This document shows positions 44,970 through 53,076 of a stretch of 62,620 nt of DNA, piece after piece. The translations under genes were made by a program, and so were the position numbers. The DNA comes from an uncultured Clostridia bacterium (GTDB lineage: Bacteria > Bacillota > Clostridia > Peptostreptococcales > Anaerovoracaceae). The stretch lies in NCBI GenBank assembly GCA_945928865.1, contig CAMENZ010000009.1, forward strand, positions 1 through 62,620, read 5' to 3'. The notes beneath the pieces were generated by a model. The model saw nothing but the letters and a program-made list of their open reading frames with translations. It was not told where the DNA came from and made no database searches. How positions within the stretch are numbered: the stretch's first letter is position 1; each line of letters opens with the position of its first letter.

Positions 44970-46448
44970 TTATTTTTTTATACCTGCGATAATTTTAGCA
45001 AATTCTTTCTTATCGCCAATTTTACCCTGTCTTTGAATCATAATTCTTTGGGCTTGTGGAGAACCTGCACCGTGCATAGATTCAGTTTTATAACCTACTG
45101 CTGATGAGCCTAGGCAAATATTTTCTACTAATCTTAACACTCTAGCTCTTTCTTCAGTACTGCAGCTATCATTAGTCTTGAAATATTTATCACAAATTTC
45201 ACCGATAGTTTCTCCATTTTTACCAACTTTTAAATCTGATTTAAAATCGGCTTCTGATGGCATTGTGACCATGAGACCTCCTGCTATATCTTCTGCTAAC
45301 CTTGCTATTTCATAAGGAAAACGAGTAATATTCTGTTTGCAAACATTAGCCAAAAGTAAATCTATCATATAGCTTCCGCATTTAGTCTTACAGCCTTCTG
45401 AAGAACAGGCAATACCACAGGAATATAAGGTCTCATTTAGATGAGTCATTTCTATTAGTTTTTCTTTAATATGTGTCGCCTTTTCAACCCCATTATATTC
45501 AGCTGCTAAGGCTGCCGCTCCTATTAAAACATCACCTACACCGACTTTACAACCTCCGTAAGACTGTCTATGATATCCGGCAAATCTTTCTACTAACATT
45601 CCGGAAAAATCATATTCTCCGTCCATGAAAACATATTCATTAGGAATAAACACATCATCAAACACTACTAAAGTTTCTTGACCACCGAATTCCTTATTTC
45701 CTAAGTCAATGTCAGCACCATCTTTCAACTTTCTAGTATCACAGGATTGACGACCATAAATCATATATAAGCCTTCGGCATCAGATGGACAAGCAAAACA
45801 TACAGAATAATCCTTATCCTCCTGCTTCATAGTCTGTGTAGGCATAACTAAATGCCAATGAGAATTTATAGAACCGGTCTGATGAGCTTTAGCTCCTCTT
45901 ACGATAATTCCATCCGGTCTTCTTTCTTTTACTCTAACATACATATCAGGATCTGCTTGTTCATGAGGAGCCTTTGATCTGTCTCCCTTAGGGTCAGTCA
46001 TGGCACCATCCACGATTAAATCTTCTTCCTGTACGAATAATAAAAACTTCTTGAATCGTTCATGATAGTCAGTTCCATATTTTTCATCAATTTCAAAAGT
46101 AGTAGAATAAACTGCATTAAGGGAATCCATTCCTACACATCTTTGGAAACAAGATCCGGTTTTCTGTCCAAGCAGCCTTTGCATTTTTACCTTATTTTTT
46201 AAATCTTCTGTGCTTTGATGTATGTGGCCAAATCTATTAACATCTTTTCCGGTCAAATTGGACTTTGTTACCATTAAATTTTGATAATTTGGATCCTGTG
46301 CTAAATCATAGGTCATAGCTACACAATTTATAGAGGGTCTTATAATTGGATGATCCACCCAATTATCTATCTTTTCACCAAACATATAGACCTTAGTATT
46401 TAATTTTCTTAAGCTCTCAATATACTGAGCTCCTGTCATCAATGCCAT
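44970..46448 (-). CDS. abfD: 4-Hydroxybutyryl-CoA dehydratase/vinylacetyl-CoA isomerase
   Basis: 492 aa, full length. The 4Fe-4S ligands equivalent to C99, C103, H292 and C299 of the C. aminobutyricum enzyme are visible: C100 and C104 in GSCFQRC, and His/Cys in GYHRQSYGGC. Flavin-binding acyl-CoA-dehydrogenase-fold segments are intact. It dehydrates 4-hydroxybutyryl-CoA to crotonyl-CoA by a radical route. It is oxygen sensitive. It lies behind the cyclase gene under a sigma-54 promoter (47415-47432). CoA-transferase and 4-hydroxybutyrate dehydrogenase partners are not identified here, so a related substrate is possible. Confidence 0.9.
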   Translation of the reverse strand: MALMTGAQYIESLRKLNTKVYMFGEKIDNWVDHPIIRPSINCVAMTYDLAQDPNYQNLMVTKSNLTGKDVNRFGHIHQSTEDLKNKVKMQRLLGQKTGSCFQRCVGMDSLNAVYSTTFEIDEKYGTDYHERFKKFLLFVQEEDLIVDGAMTDPKGDRSKAPHEQADPDMYVRVKERRPDGIIVRGAKAHQTGSINSHWHLVMPTQTMKQEDKDYSVCFACPSDAEGLYMIYGRQSCDTRKLKDGADIDLGNKEFGGQETLVVFDDVFIPNEYVFMDGEYDFSGMLVERFAGYHRQSYGGCKVGVGDVLIGAAALAAEYNGVEKATHIKEKLIEMTHLNETLYSCGIACSSEGCKTKCGSYMIDLLLANVCKQNITRFPYEIARLAEDIAGGLMVTMPSEADFKSDLKVGKNGETIGEICDKYFKTNDSCSTEERARVLRLVENICLGSSAVGYKTESMHGAGSPQAQRIMIQRQGKIGDKKEFAKIIAGIKK

Positions 46449-46534
46449 TATTTTCTCCTTTTATAATAACTATTCCTAACCACAAAGATTAGGAACAGTT
46501 AAGTGAATTATATGATTAAAGATATTTTGCAGTA

Positions 46535-47353
46535 TTAATATACTCCGTATTTATATACTCTATCCGGAACATCTTTATTAATCTTATCTTCATCTATGAT
46601 AGCAACGGCACGAATAATAGTACCATCACCCATGTACCATCTTAGTGGGAATGCACATAAGGTAAATCTCTGCCCCTTTACCTTTTCAATATCTCCACCT
46701 ACATTTTCAATACCCATAATGTTATTTCCTAACAGCATAGTGTGTACAGGTTCCCACTCAGGGAAGTCAACACTTGGGTCATGTCCAAACTCTTTTCTAT
46801 ACTCTTCAATAATTCTTGGTACATAAGGGCCTGGACCATGGTCAGCAGCATAGGTATAAAGAATATGGTCTAAAGCCTGCATATCAAAACCTACACCCTT
46901 TACTTTATGATCAATGAACCACTGTGCACCAGCAATTGAAAGTCCAGGTGAGTAAGCGAAATAGTCATCATTTTCACCCCAACGCTTATGCATACCTGTA
47001 CAAAGAATTACCCAGTCACCTTCCTGAATTCCGCCTTCAACCTTAGCAGCTGCAGCTTCTATTTCTTCAGGAGTAATCAATTCCCAATGTTTCTTAGGAA
47101 TGTCTAAACATACAGCTTCACCATAATAATTTTCAAGAGGAAGCTCATGTGTAAACGGAGATTCCGGAATTACATGAGACGGAGAGTCTGCATGTGTAGA
47201 ATTGTGCATATGAAAATCATTAAAAGTCTGTAACAGTCTATAATGCATCGGCATATGCTGAACTCTGTCGATATGAAAATCGCCGTTTGACGGCCAAAGT
47301 GGATTACCTCTTCCGAATGGATGTGAAAGGTCAACTAATACTTGCTTACCCAT
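46535..47353 (-). CDS. Metal-dependent cyclase/hydrolase (kynurenine formamidase-like, PF04199)
   Basis: 272 aa. The zinc/manganese motif HNSTHADSPSH is a variant of HxGTHxDxPxH (N-S replaces G-x), with later FDMQALDH and ADHGPG segments carrying further ligands. The family hydrolyses formamides, cyclic amides or lactones such as isatin. The substrate is unknown. Co-transcription with abfD suggests that it opens or trims a precursor of the hydroxyacyl-CoA pool. The sigma-54 promoter and GTTGC palindrome lie upstream. Confidence 0.82.
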   Translation of the reverse strand: MGKQVLVDLSHPFGRGNPLWPSNGDFHIDRVQHMPMHYRLLQTFNDFHMHNSTHADSPSHVIPESPFTHELPLENYYGEAVCLDIPKKHWELITPEEIEAAAAKVEGGIQEGDWVILCTGMHKRWGENDDYFAYSPGLSIAGAQWFIDHKVKGVGFDMQALDHILYTYAADHGPGPYVPRIIEEYRKEFGHDPSVDFPEWEPVHTMLLGNNIMGIENVGGDIEKVKGQRFTLCAFPLRWYMGDGTIIRAVAIIDEDKINKDVPDRVYKYGVY

Positions 47354-47414
47354 TTTAAATTCTCCTTTTAATACAATTATTTGAAAAAATTATTCATTTA
47401 TTTATCTTTATATA

Positions 47415-47432
47415 ATGCAAGGTATGTGCCAA
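47415..47432 (-). promoter_or_regulatory. Sigma-54 promoter P2 (cyclase-abfD)
   Basis: Minus strand TTGGCACATACCTTGCAT: GG (47429-47430), 10 nt, GC (47417-47418). It is a perfect match to TGGCAC-N5-TTGCA, about 60 nt before the cyclase start. Confidence 0.88.
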
Positions 47433-47558
47433 ATCCGGATTTCAGTCTGATTTATAAACTAAAACCCTCTATATCATTGAAAATCCTCATTTTTATCCAA
47501 AAACCAATTTGCTCAAAATCCGTTTCTTCTAAGATTTTGCAATGAATTCTTTAGTACT

Positions 47559-47574
47559 GTTGCATATTAACAAC
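47559..47574. promoter_or_regulatory. Activator site for P2 (GTTGC-N6-ACAAC)
   Basis: GTTGCATATTAACAAC, one mismatch from the GTTGC-N6-GCAAC palindrome. It lies about 130 bp upstream of the -24 element, a normal distance for a sigma-54 enhancer site. Confidence 0.7.
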
Positions 47575-47602
47575 ACAGTCCTTGCCTAAACTTAAAACTA
47601 AC

Positions 47603-48454
47603 CTATTTTTTTAATCCTAAAATTTCTCTAGCTTCCTCAGGAGTTGCCACAGTTTTTCCAAGTTCCTCTACAATGCGTTTAACTCTTGCGATAAACTGTT
47701 CATTAGATTCAGCCTTAATGCCTTTATTATAAAATACATTATCCTCTAAACCTACTCTCACATTACCACCCATAGCTAAAGCAGACATCATAATTTCATT
47801 AGCTCCCTTGCCAATACCGAAAGCTGACCAAGTACAGTCCTCAGGCAAATGATTTACTAAATAAACTAAGTTTTCAGTAGTAGCTTCCATGCCACCAGGA
47901 GCACCTAAACATAATTGGAAATGTGCCGGAGATTCGATTATTCCCTGTTTAATATAGTATTTTGCTGTATTTAACATACCTATATCGAATACCTCTATTT
48001 CAGGCTTTACCCCTGCCTCTATCATTTCTTTTCCGCATAATTCTAAGAACTTAGGTTCATTCATGAAAACTACAGAATTTAACCAGTTCATACTACCTGC
48101 ATCAAAAGATGCCATTTCAGGCTTTAAAACTTTAAAAGGCTTTATTCTATCTTTCCAACTAAATCCTTGTCCACCGGATGAAGTTAAATTTAATATTACT
48201 GGACATTTTCTTTCTCTAATTAGATTAACTACTTCTTCAAACTTTTCAAAACACATACTTGCCTTGTCCTCATCATCTCTAACATGAATGTGAACAGCAG
48301 ATGCTCCTGCTTCATAACAAGCGATAGCAGATTCACAAATTTCCTTTGGCTGTGTCGGTAAGTTAGGGTTGTCGGATTTTGTAGTAACTGCTCCTGTAAG
48401 AGCGGCTGTAACGATTACCTTCTCCTTATGATTAAGTCTTATACTGTCTGACAT
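47603..48454 (-). CDS. kce: Beta-keto acid cleavage enzyme (BKACE/Kce family)
   Basis: 283 aa. Zinc ligands H55 and H57 (HIHVRD) and E237 (GLEDN) are present; the SSGGQGFSW and FDIGML regions line the active site. The family condenses a beta-keto acid with acetyl-CoA to give acetoacetate and a new acyl-CoA, as in lysine fermentation (3-keto-5-aminohexanoate) and carnitine degradation (dehydrocarnitine). The exact substrate is not decided by the motifs seen. It has its own sigma-54 promoter, divergent from the activator gene. The symbol kce denotes family, not proven substrate. Confidence 0.88.
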   Translation of the reverse strand: MSDSIRLNHKEKVIVTAALTGAVTTKSDNPNLPTQPKEICESAIACYEAGASAVHIHVRDDEDKASMCFEKFEEVVNLIRERKCPVILNLTSSGGQGFSWKDRIKPFKVLKPEMASFDAGSMNWLNSVVFMNEPKFLELCGKEMIEAGVKPEIEVFDIGMLNTAKYYIKQGIIESPAHFQLCLGAPGGMEATTENLVYLVNHLPEDCTWSAFGIGKGANEIMMSALAMGGNVRVGLEDNVFYNKGIKAESNEQFIARVKRIVEELGKTVATPEEAREILGLKK

Positions 48455-48522
48455 TATTTCCTCCTCATATATCCTTTTTTCAAAATCTCCCCATAAGAGA
48501 TTTTTTTAGTCGTAATATTAAT

Positions 48523-48540
48523 AAGCAAAATCAATGCCAA
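48523..48540 (-). promoter_or_regulatory. Sigma-54 promoter P1 (kce)
   Basis: Minus strand TTGGCATTGATTTTGCTT: GG (48537-48538), 10 nt, GC (48525-48526). It lies about 70 nt before the kce start. Confidence 0.85.
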
Positions 48541-48620
48541 GTGAATTAAGTCCCATTTAATCAACTTTTTCTATAATATTGCAACACTTAAGTATTTTTT
48601 TAAGTTCATAAAGCATTTTT

Positions 48621-48636
48621 GTTGCAATTCAGCAAC
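48621..48636. promoter_or_regulatory. Activator palindrome GTTGC-N6-GCAAC (kce/activator intergenic)
   Basis: GTTGCAATTCAGCAAC, exact palindrome about 80 bp upstream of the P1 -24 element. A half-site GCAAC lies at 48581-48585. It overlaps the -35 of the activator gene's own promoter, so it could also mediate autorepression. Confidence 0.78.
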
Positions 48637-48650
48637 ATATATAGTAATAT
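48622..48650 (+). promoter_or_regulatory. Sigma-A promoter of the activator gene
   Basis: TTGCAA (48622-48627), 17-bp spacer, TAATAT (48645-48650). The -35 is buried in the palindrome 48621-48636. Confidence 0.55.
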
Positions 48651-48680
48651 ATGAAACAAGAAAAATTTAGGAGGTTTTTT

Positions 48681-50360
48681 ATGAATCAGGCCATTGCTAT
48701 TAAAAAGGTAACAGATATTATTAATCTTGCCATAACCAATGAAGACTACAAACATACGGGTAAAACCTTAAAACTACTTAAAGCAGTTTTAAGAGAACTT
48801 AATTACTTCCTAAAAGAAGGGATTGACTACAAAATTGTATTAGACTCCCTGGATGATAGTGTCTATATTACTGATGGAAATGGAGTCTGCATATATGTAA
48901 ATCCTGCTCATGAAAGAAATACTACTATCAAACCGGAAGAAGTACTAGGTAGAAGTATTTATGATATAACCAAAGAAGGAACACTGTTTACAGGTGGCTC
49001 TACTATAGATGTTCTAAAAACTAAAGGTAAAGTTTTAAGACTTTCAACTGTCACTAAAACCGATCCACCGGAAGTTGGATATTCTGTAGGCGTTCCAATT
49101 TTTAATCAAGATGGAGAAATATACCAGGTTGTCTCTACTAGTAGACCTATGCTGTCTCTAAGACCCCTTCAACAAGATTTTGCAAAATTCATCAATGAAA
49201 CTAAGTCTATAAGAGACAGTATGGAAAAAATCAGAATAATAAATGAAGATACAGATGAATTAGTCTCCAAATCTCTAATAGGTTTCTCGCAATCCCTTAA
49301 GAGCCAATGGGAAACTATAAAAATGGCTGCACCAACAGATGCAACTGTATTAATTACAGGCGAATCCGGAGTTGGAAAAGAAGTGGTAGCTGATGAAATA
49401 TATCGTCTAAGCAACCGAAAAAGCAAACCTTTCATAAAGGTAAACTGTGCTTCTATTCCGGATAATCTTTTAGAATCAGAACTATTTGGCTACGAAAAAG
49501 GTGCTTTCTCAGGAGCCAATTCCCATGGCAAACAAGGCTTATTTGAGCTTGCCAATGGTGGAACTTTATTCTTGGATGAAATCGGTGATATGCCTATGGA
49601 TTTCCAAGCTAAACTTTTAAGAGCCATTCAACATAAAGAAATCATTCGTGTAGGTGGAACTAAAACCATAAAACTTGATATACGATTTATTTCCGCTACT
49701 AATTCCAATCTAAAAGAAAAAATCAGAGATGGAGAATTTAGACAAGATTTATTCTTTAGGCTTAATGTTATACCTATTGAAGTGCCTCCTCTAAGAGATA
49801 GACTTTCCGATTTAGAGGATTTAATACGACATTTTGAAAATGCTTATTCAGAAAAATATAACAAGAGTTTCACCCTTACAGAAAATCAAATCGAAATTAT
49901 GAAGCGCTACTCTTGGCCTGGCAATATAAGAGAGTTAGAAAACATAATAGAATATTTAACTATATGTGCCTCAAGTTCCCGTAGAGTAACTGATGAACTT
50001 ATTTTAGGACTTTTAGAAATTTCACCTAAGGACATGGACAGAAACATTGAAGATAAGACTATTCCTACTTCAAAATCCGCCGCCTTAAGCCCTAGTGAAT
50101 ATCCGGAAGACTTACATCCCGCCTACAACACCGTGACTACATCAGCATTCACTGATGTAAATGAAGATGTATCAAGCATCGCCTTAGAGCCTAATGCCAC
50201 CTTATCAGAAGCTATGCAAAACTATGAAAAACAGCTGATAGAATCAGTATTGATGAGTTCTTCCAATCTAAGGGAAGCCGGTAAAAAATTAGGAGTAAAC
50301 GCTTCTACCATATCCCGTAAAATCAAAGCCTATGGTATTAACTATGAAGGCAGTAAATAG
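48681..50360 (+). CDS. Sigma-54-dependent activator with PAS sensor domain
   Basis: 559 aa. An N-terminal helical region, a PAS domain (about residues 60-170: DSLDDSVYITDGNGVCIYVN), an AAA+ domain (Walker A GESGVGKE near 228, sigma-54 loop GAFSGA near 274 instead of GAFTGA, Walker B GGTLFLDEIGD), and a Fis-type helix-turn-helix (SSNLREAGKKLGVNASTISRK). It should bind enhancer sites and open sigma-54 promoters, of which four flank it. ATG 48681 follows AGGAGG; the ten upstream codons lack an RBS. Likely effector: a metabolite or CoA ester bound by PAS. Confidence 0.93.
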   Translation: MNQAIAIKKVTDIINLAITNEDYKHTGKTLKLLKAVLRELNYFLKEGIDYKIVLDSLDDSVYITDGNGVCIYVNPAHERNTTIKPEEVLGRSIYDITKEGTLFTGGSTIDVLKTKGKVLRLSTVTKTDPPEVGYSVGVPIFNQDGEIYQVVSTSRPMLSLRPLQQDFAKFINETKSIRDSMEKIRIINEDTDELVSKSLIGFSQSLKSQWETIKMAAPTDATVLITGESGVGKEVVADEIYRLSNRKSKPFIKVNCASIPDNLLESELFGYEKGAFSGANSHGKQGLFELANGGTLFLDEIGDMPMDFQAKLLRAIQHKEIIRVGGTKTIKLDIRFISATNSNLKEKIRDGEFRQDLFFRLNVIPIEVPPLRDRLSDLEDLIRHFENAYSEKYNKSFTLTENQIEIMKRYSWPGNIRELENIIEYLTICASSSRRVTDELILGLLEISPKDMDRNIEDKTIPTSKSAALSPSEYPEDLHPAYNTVTTSAFTDVNEDVSSIALEPNATLSEAMQNYEKQLIESVLMSSSNLREAGKKLGVNASTISRKIKAYGINYEGSK

Positions 50361-50364
50361 AACA

Positions 50365-50570
50365 TTGAATACTATAAGGGGGATCAAAGATTTTACTCTG
50401 TTATACCATACATTTTCACCCCCGTGCAAATGAAATCCGCCAAAACATAAGGGGTATGCGGGATTTTGCCTTGTTCTACCATAGTTTTCAGTGAAATTTT
50501 TTCTAAATATATGGTAGGGTTAGACCTGAGCCCTGATTTCCCCTTATGTTTTAAGGAATTTTCATTGTGA
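50365..50570. repeat. Cluster of R60 dispersed repeat units
   Basis: The gap 50361-50925 has no gene. It holds a truncated unit (50375-50410), a full forward unit (50425-50483) and an inverted unit (50510-50568) of the same ~60-bp family as at 33553-33850. All share AAAACATAAGGGG (or its complement) and the ACCATA end. A weak further copy begins at TGCAAGT near 50655. Confidence 0.7.
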
Positions 50571-50782
50571 ACCCCTACCTATGTAGTGGACAGCTGTGAC
50601 TTTTTCACCGATTTTCAATCATAACTAAGGGAATGATTCCTTCTAGATGATGTAGTGCAAGTATACTGAAAAATCCCAAAACAGCACTATTTCCAAGTAG
50701 TTTAAGAACTTCTTAAATAAAAAACATCAGTTTCGGCAGATTTTGTTGTCTAAAATGGCTATATTTCATAAGTTAGCCAACT

Positions 50783-50833
50783 TTTACCATAAATTACCAG
50801 TTCTATTAAACTTTACACAGCAAAATCCAAAAC
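50783..50833. repeat. Dispersed intergenic repeat, copy 2 (first at 14891-14942)
   Basis: Begins TTTACCATAAATTACCAGTTC and ends CAAAATCCAAAAC, with the same spacing as copy 1. Confidence 0.65.
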
Positions 50834-50873
50834 CTCAAAATTTACAACTTATTTAAAAGTAACAACTTAAAAT

Positions 50874-50909
50874 GCTGTAACCTGAGGATATTCCCCCATA
50901 AGCTACAGC
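50874..50909 (-). terminator. Terminator after the carnitine-dehydrogenase-like gene
   Basis: Minus strand GCTGTA...TACAGC with an inner GGGG/CCTC pairing, followed by ATTTTAAGTTG. It is 17 bp past the stop codon. Confidence 0.55.
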
Positions 50910-50925
50910 CTTTTAATATGAAAAC

Positions 50926-51840
50926 TTACAGTAATCCCTGAGCCTGTAAAATTTTCACAAACATTTTATCTCTATATTTTATAACCTCATCTACAGTTTT
51001 TCCCTCTGCTTCTGAACGATGAGCTAAATAATCATCTACGCCCTCTGCTAATTTAATAAAATCATCACTAGCCTTTTCAGCTCCGGCATATTTCTTTTCA
51101 TACTCTCTATATCCGCCGTCTACACCTAAAGACATGGTTAAAAGCTGTCCTGTAACAGCCATTCTCATACCCGGTCCATATATAATAGCCTTATCCATAT
51201 CTTCGACAGAGCAAACATCTTCTTCTACAACAATTTTTTGAGCCATATCTCTGGTTGCCCAAGACACCCTATTTACTATAAAGCCCTTAGACTCTTTTTT
51301 ACAAATAATAGGCACCTTCTTCATGGCTGAATAGACAGATTTTGCTATAGACTTTGCCTCTTCGGAAGTTTCTTCTCCTCCACAAATCTCCATTAAAGGT
51401 AATAAATAAGATGGATTATAAGGATGACCAACTAAAATTCTGTCGGGATAAAGTGCCCCTTCCTGAAGTTCTGTAGGAAAGAAGGTAGATGTGGAGCTAG
51501 CTATAACTAAATGAGCCCCTCCTATTTCCTGTATAGTTCTATAAGTGGATTTTTTTAACTCAGTACGCTCCGGTATACACTCCTGTACGAAATCCGCACC
51601 CTTAGCAGCCTTTGCTAAATCATTAGTAAACTCCGCCTTAGAAAACGTTTTGTCAGCAGTAGCTTGGTCTACAGCCCCTGCTTCTACCATAATACTCATA
51701 ATTTTTTTAATATTTTCTTTCATTAAATCTACAGGCACGACATCATAAAGAATTACAGACTGATCCGCTAACATGGCATTTACTGCTAATCCGCCACCTA
51801 TCATTCCTGTACCTACGAAAGCTATTCTATATTGTTTCAT
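50926..51840 (-). CDS. 3-Hydroxyacyl-CoA dehydrogenase superfamily, L-carnitine dehydrogenase-like
   Basis: 304 aa NAD-dependent enzyme: GTGMIGGGLA Rossmann motif, then ASSTSTFFPTEL and VGHPYNPSYLLPLMEICGG. The last block resembles L-carnitine/3-hydroxy-acid dehydrogenases (SSTSG...GHPFNPxYLLPLVE) more than 3-hydroxybutyryl-CoA dehydrogenases (typically HFFNPVPVMKLVE). It would oxidise a 3-hydroxy acid to the beta-keto acid that BKACE enzymes use. A 3-hydroxybutyryl-CoA role remains possible. It is last in the thiolase-ADH operon, 24 nt after the ADH. Confidence 0.8.
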   Translation of the reverse strand: MKQYRIAFVGTGMIGGGLAVNAMLADQSVILYDVVPVDLMKENIKKIMSIMVEAGAVDQATADKTFSKAEFTNDLAKAAKGADFVQECIPERTELKKSTYRTIQEIGGAHLVIASSTSTFFPTELQEGALYPDRILVGHPYNPSYLLPLMEICGGEETSEEAKSIAKSVYSAMKKVPIICKKESKGFIVNRVSWATRDMAQKIVVEEDVCSVEDMDKAIIYGPGMRMAVTGQLLTMSLGVDGGYREYEKKYAGAEKASDDFIKLAEGVDDYLAHRSEAEGKTVDEVIKYRDKMFVKILQAQGLL

Positions 51841-51864
51841 TATACATATCCTTTCAGCTATAAA

Positions 51865-53055
51865 TTAAACTATTTTTTTCATCAAGCTTTTAATATCATC
51901 TCTATATAAAGGCATAAATCCAAAGCCTAGACTTTCCCTTCCCATCAAAATGTCCTTAGCCATCTTGTCAACATCAGCCTTACTGCCTATGAATTTGCCT
52001 GCATAATTTCTTGCAGCCTTAAATAACTCCGTTTCTAGACCTATTGACTTAATGTATGCTTTTAATTTAGCAATTCCTATATCCACAATATTCTTTTCAG
52101 AAATACCTTCTTCCTTGACCTCAAAGACTTCCCTAAAAAACTTAGCCATCTTTCTTATATCATATTCTGCTGTATACTCACACCAAACCGGTATGATAAT
52201 TCCTAAGGCTTCCCCATGAGGTATGCCATATTCTTCCGTTAAATAATGAGAAATTTCATGACATGCAAAATCTCCACCTGCACCGATCATATCATTATGA
52301 GCCACCGTAGCTGCCCACATAAGTTCGGAGCGATACTGTAAATTATAAGGTTCCCTGATAGCCAAAGGAATTAACTTAAGTATGGTTTTCATTACGGCTT
52401 TTCCCATTCCATCCATTAATTCACTGTTTCTATCTCTAAAAAAATATCTTTCAAAAGCATGGGCAAACATATCAAAACCACCTACTGCAGTCTGATATAT
52501 AGGCACTGTCAAAGTAAGTTCAGGGTCTAAAATCGCAAACTTAGGGCGAGTCCCTTCACAAAATCTGCCCAGCTTAAGTTTTTTATCACTATCACTAATA
52601 ATAGACATATTATTAGATTCGCTGGCAGTTCCTGCTACAGTAACAACAGTTCCAATAGGAACATATTTTGGAGGCTCTAACTCGGTATTAAAATAAAGTT
52701 CACTTACATCTCCCTCATAATAAATTCCGGCAGCTATAGCTTTAGCAGAATCAATTACACTTCCTCCACCTACAGCTAAAATACAATCTATCTTCTCCTT
52801 CAAAGATAATTCTATAGCTTCTCTAATTAAACAGATATCTGCATTAGGATTTACTCCACCCTTAAGAATCACCTGACAATTTGATTTTTCCAAAAGGTCT
52901 AAAATCTTATTTCCTAAACCATTTCTGAAAATTCTGTCACTGCCATATAATAGCAAAACCTTCGACCCTATAGATTTTGTCAAATCTCCTACAAGGTCAA
53001 CCTTGCCTTTGCCGAAATATATTTTAGTCGGTAAAGAAAATTTAAAATCATACAT
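51865..53055 (-). CDS. Iron-dependent alcohol dehydrogenase (group III, BDH-like)
   Basis: 396 aa: NAD(P) loop GGGSVIDSAKAIA, metal ligands Asp/His in GGFDMFAHAFERYF and His in HEISHYLTEEYGIPHGEALGI. The family reduces or oxidises short-chain aldehydes and alcohols, including 4-hydroxybutyrate/succinate semialdehyde in some members. ATG 53055 (MYDFKF) has GAGGA at good spacing; the frame opens 5 codons earlier. It sits between thiolase and the carnitine-dehydrogenase-like gene. Confidence 0.87.
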   Translation of the reverse strand: MYDFKFSLPTKIYFGKGKVDLVGDLTKSIGSKVLLLYGSDRIFRNGLGNKILDLLEKSNCQVILKGGVNPNADICLIREAIELSLKEKIDCILAVGGGSVIDSAKAIAAGIYYEGDVSELYFNTELEPPKYVPIGTVVTVAGTASESNNMSIISDSDKKLKLGRFCEGTRPKFAILDPELTLTVPIYQTAVGGFDMFAHAFERYFFRDRNSELMDGMGKAVMKTILKLIPLAIREPYNLQYRSELMWAATVAHNDMIGAGGDFACHEISHYLTEEYGIPHGEALGIIIPVWCEYTAEYDIRKMAKFFREVFEVKEEGISEKNIVDIGIAKLKAYIKSIGLETELFKAARNYAGKFIGSKADVDKMAKDILMGRESLGFGFMPLYRDDIKSLMKKIV

Positions 53056-53076
53056 AGGCTTTTTCCTCATATATTT

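Noticed and set aside
44970-48454. Complete 4-aminobutyrate or lysine fermentation cluster
   Set aside because: The usual partners (4-hydroxybutyrate CoA-transferase, aminomutase subunits, kdd, kal) are absent from the window.
50926-51840. Simple assignment as 3-hydroxybutyryl-CoA dehydrogenase
   Set aside because: The GHPYNPSYLLPL block fits carnitine-type 3-hydroxy-acid dehydrogenases better, although the CoA-ester role is not excluded.
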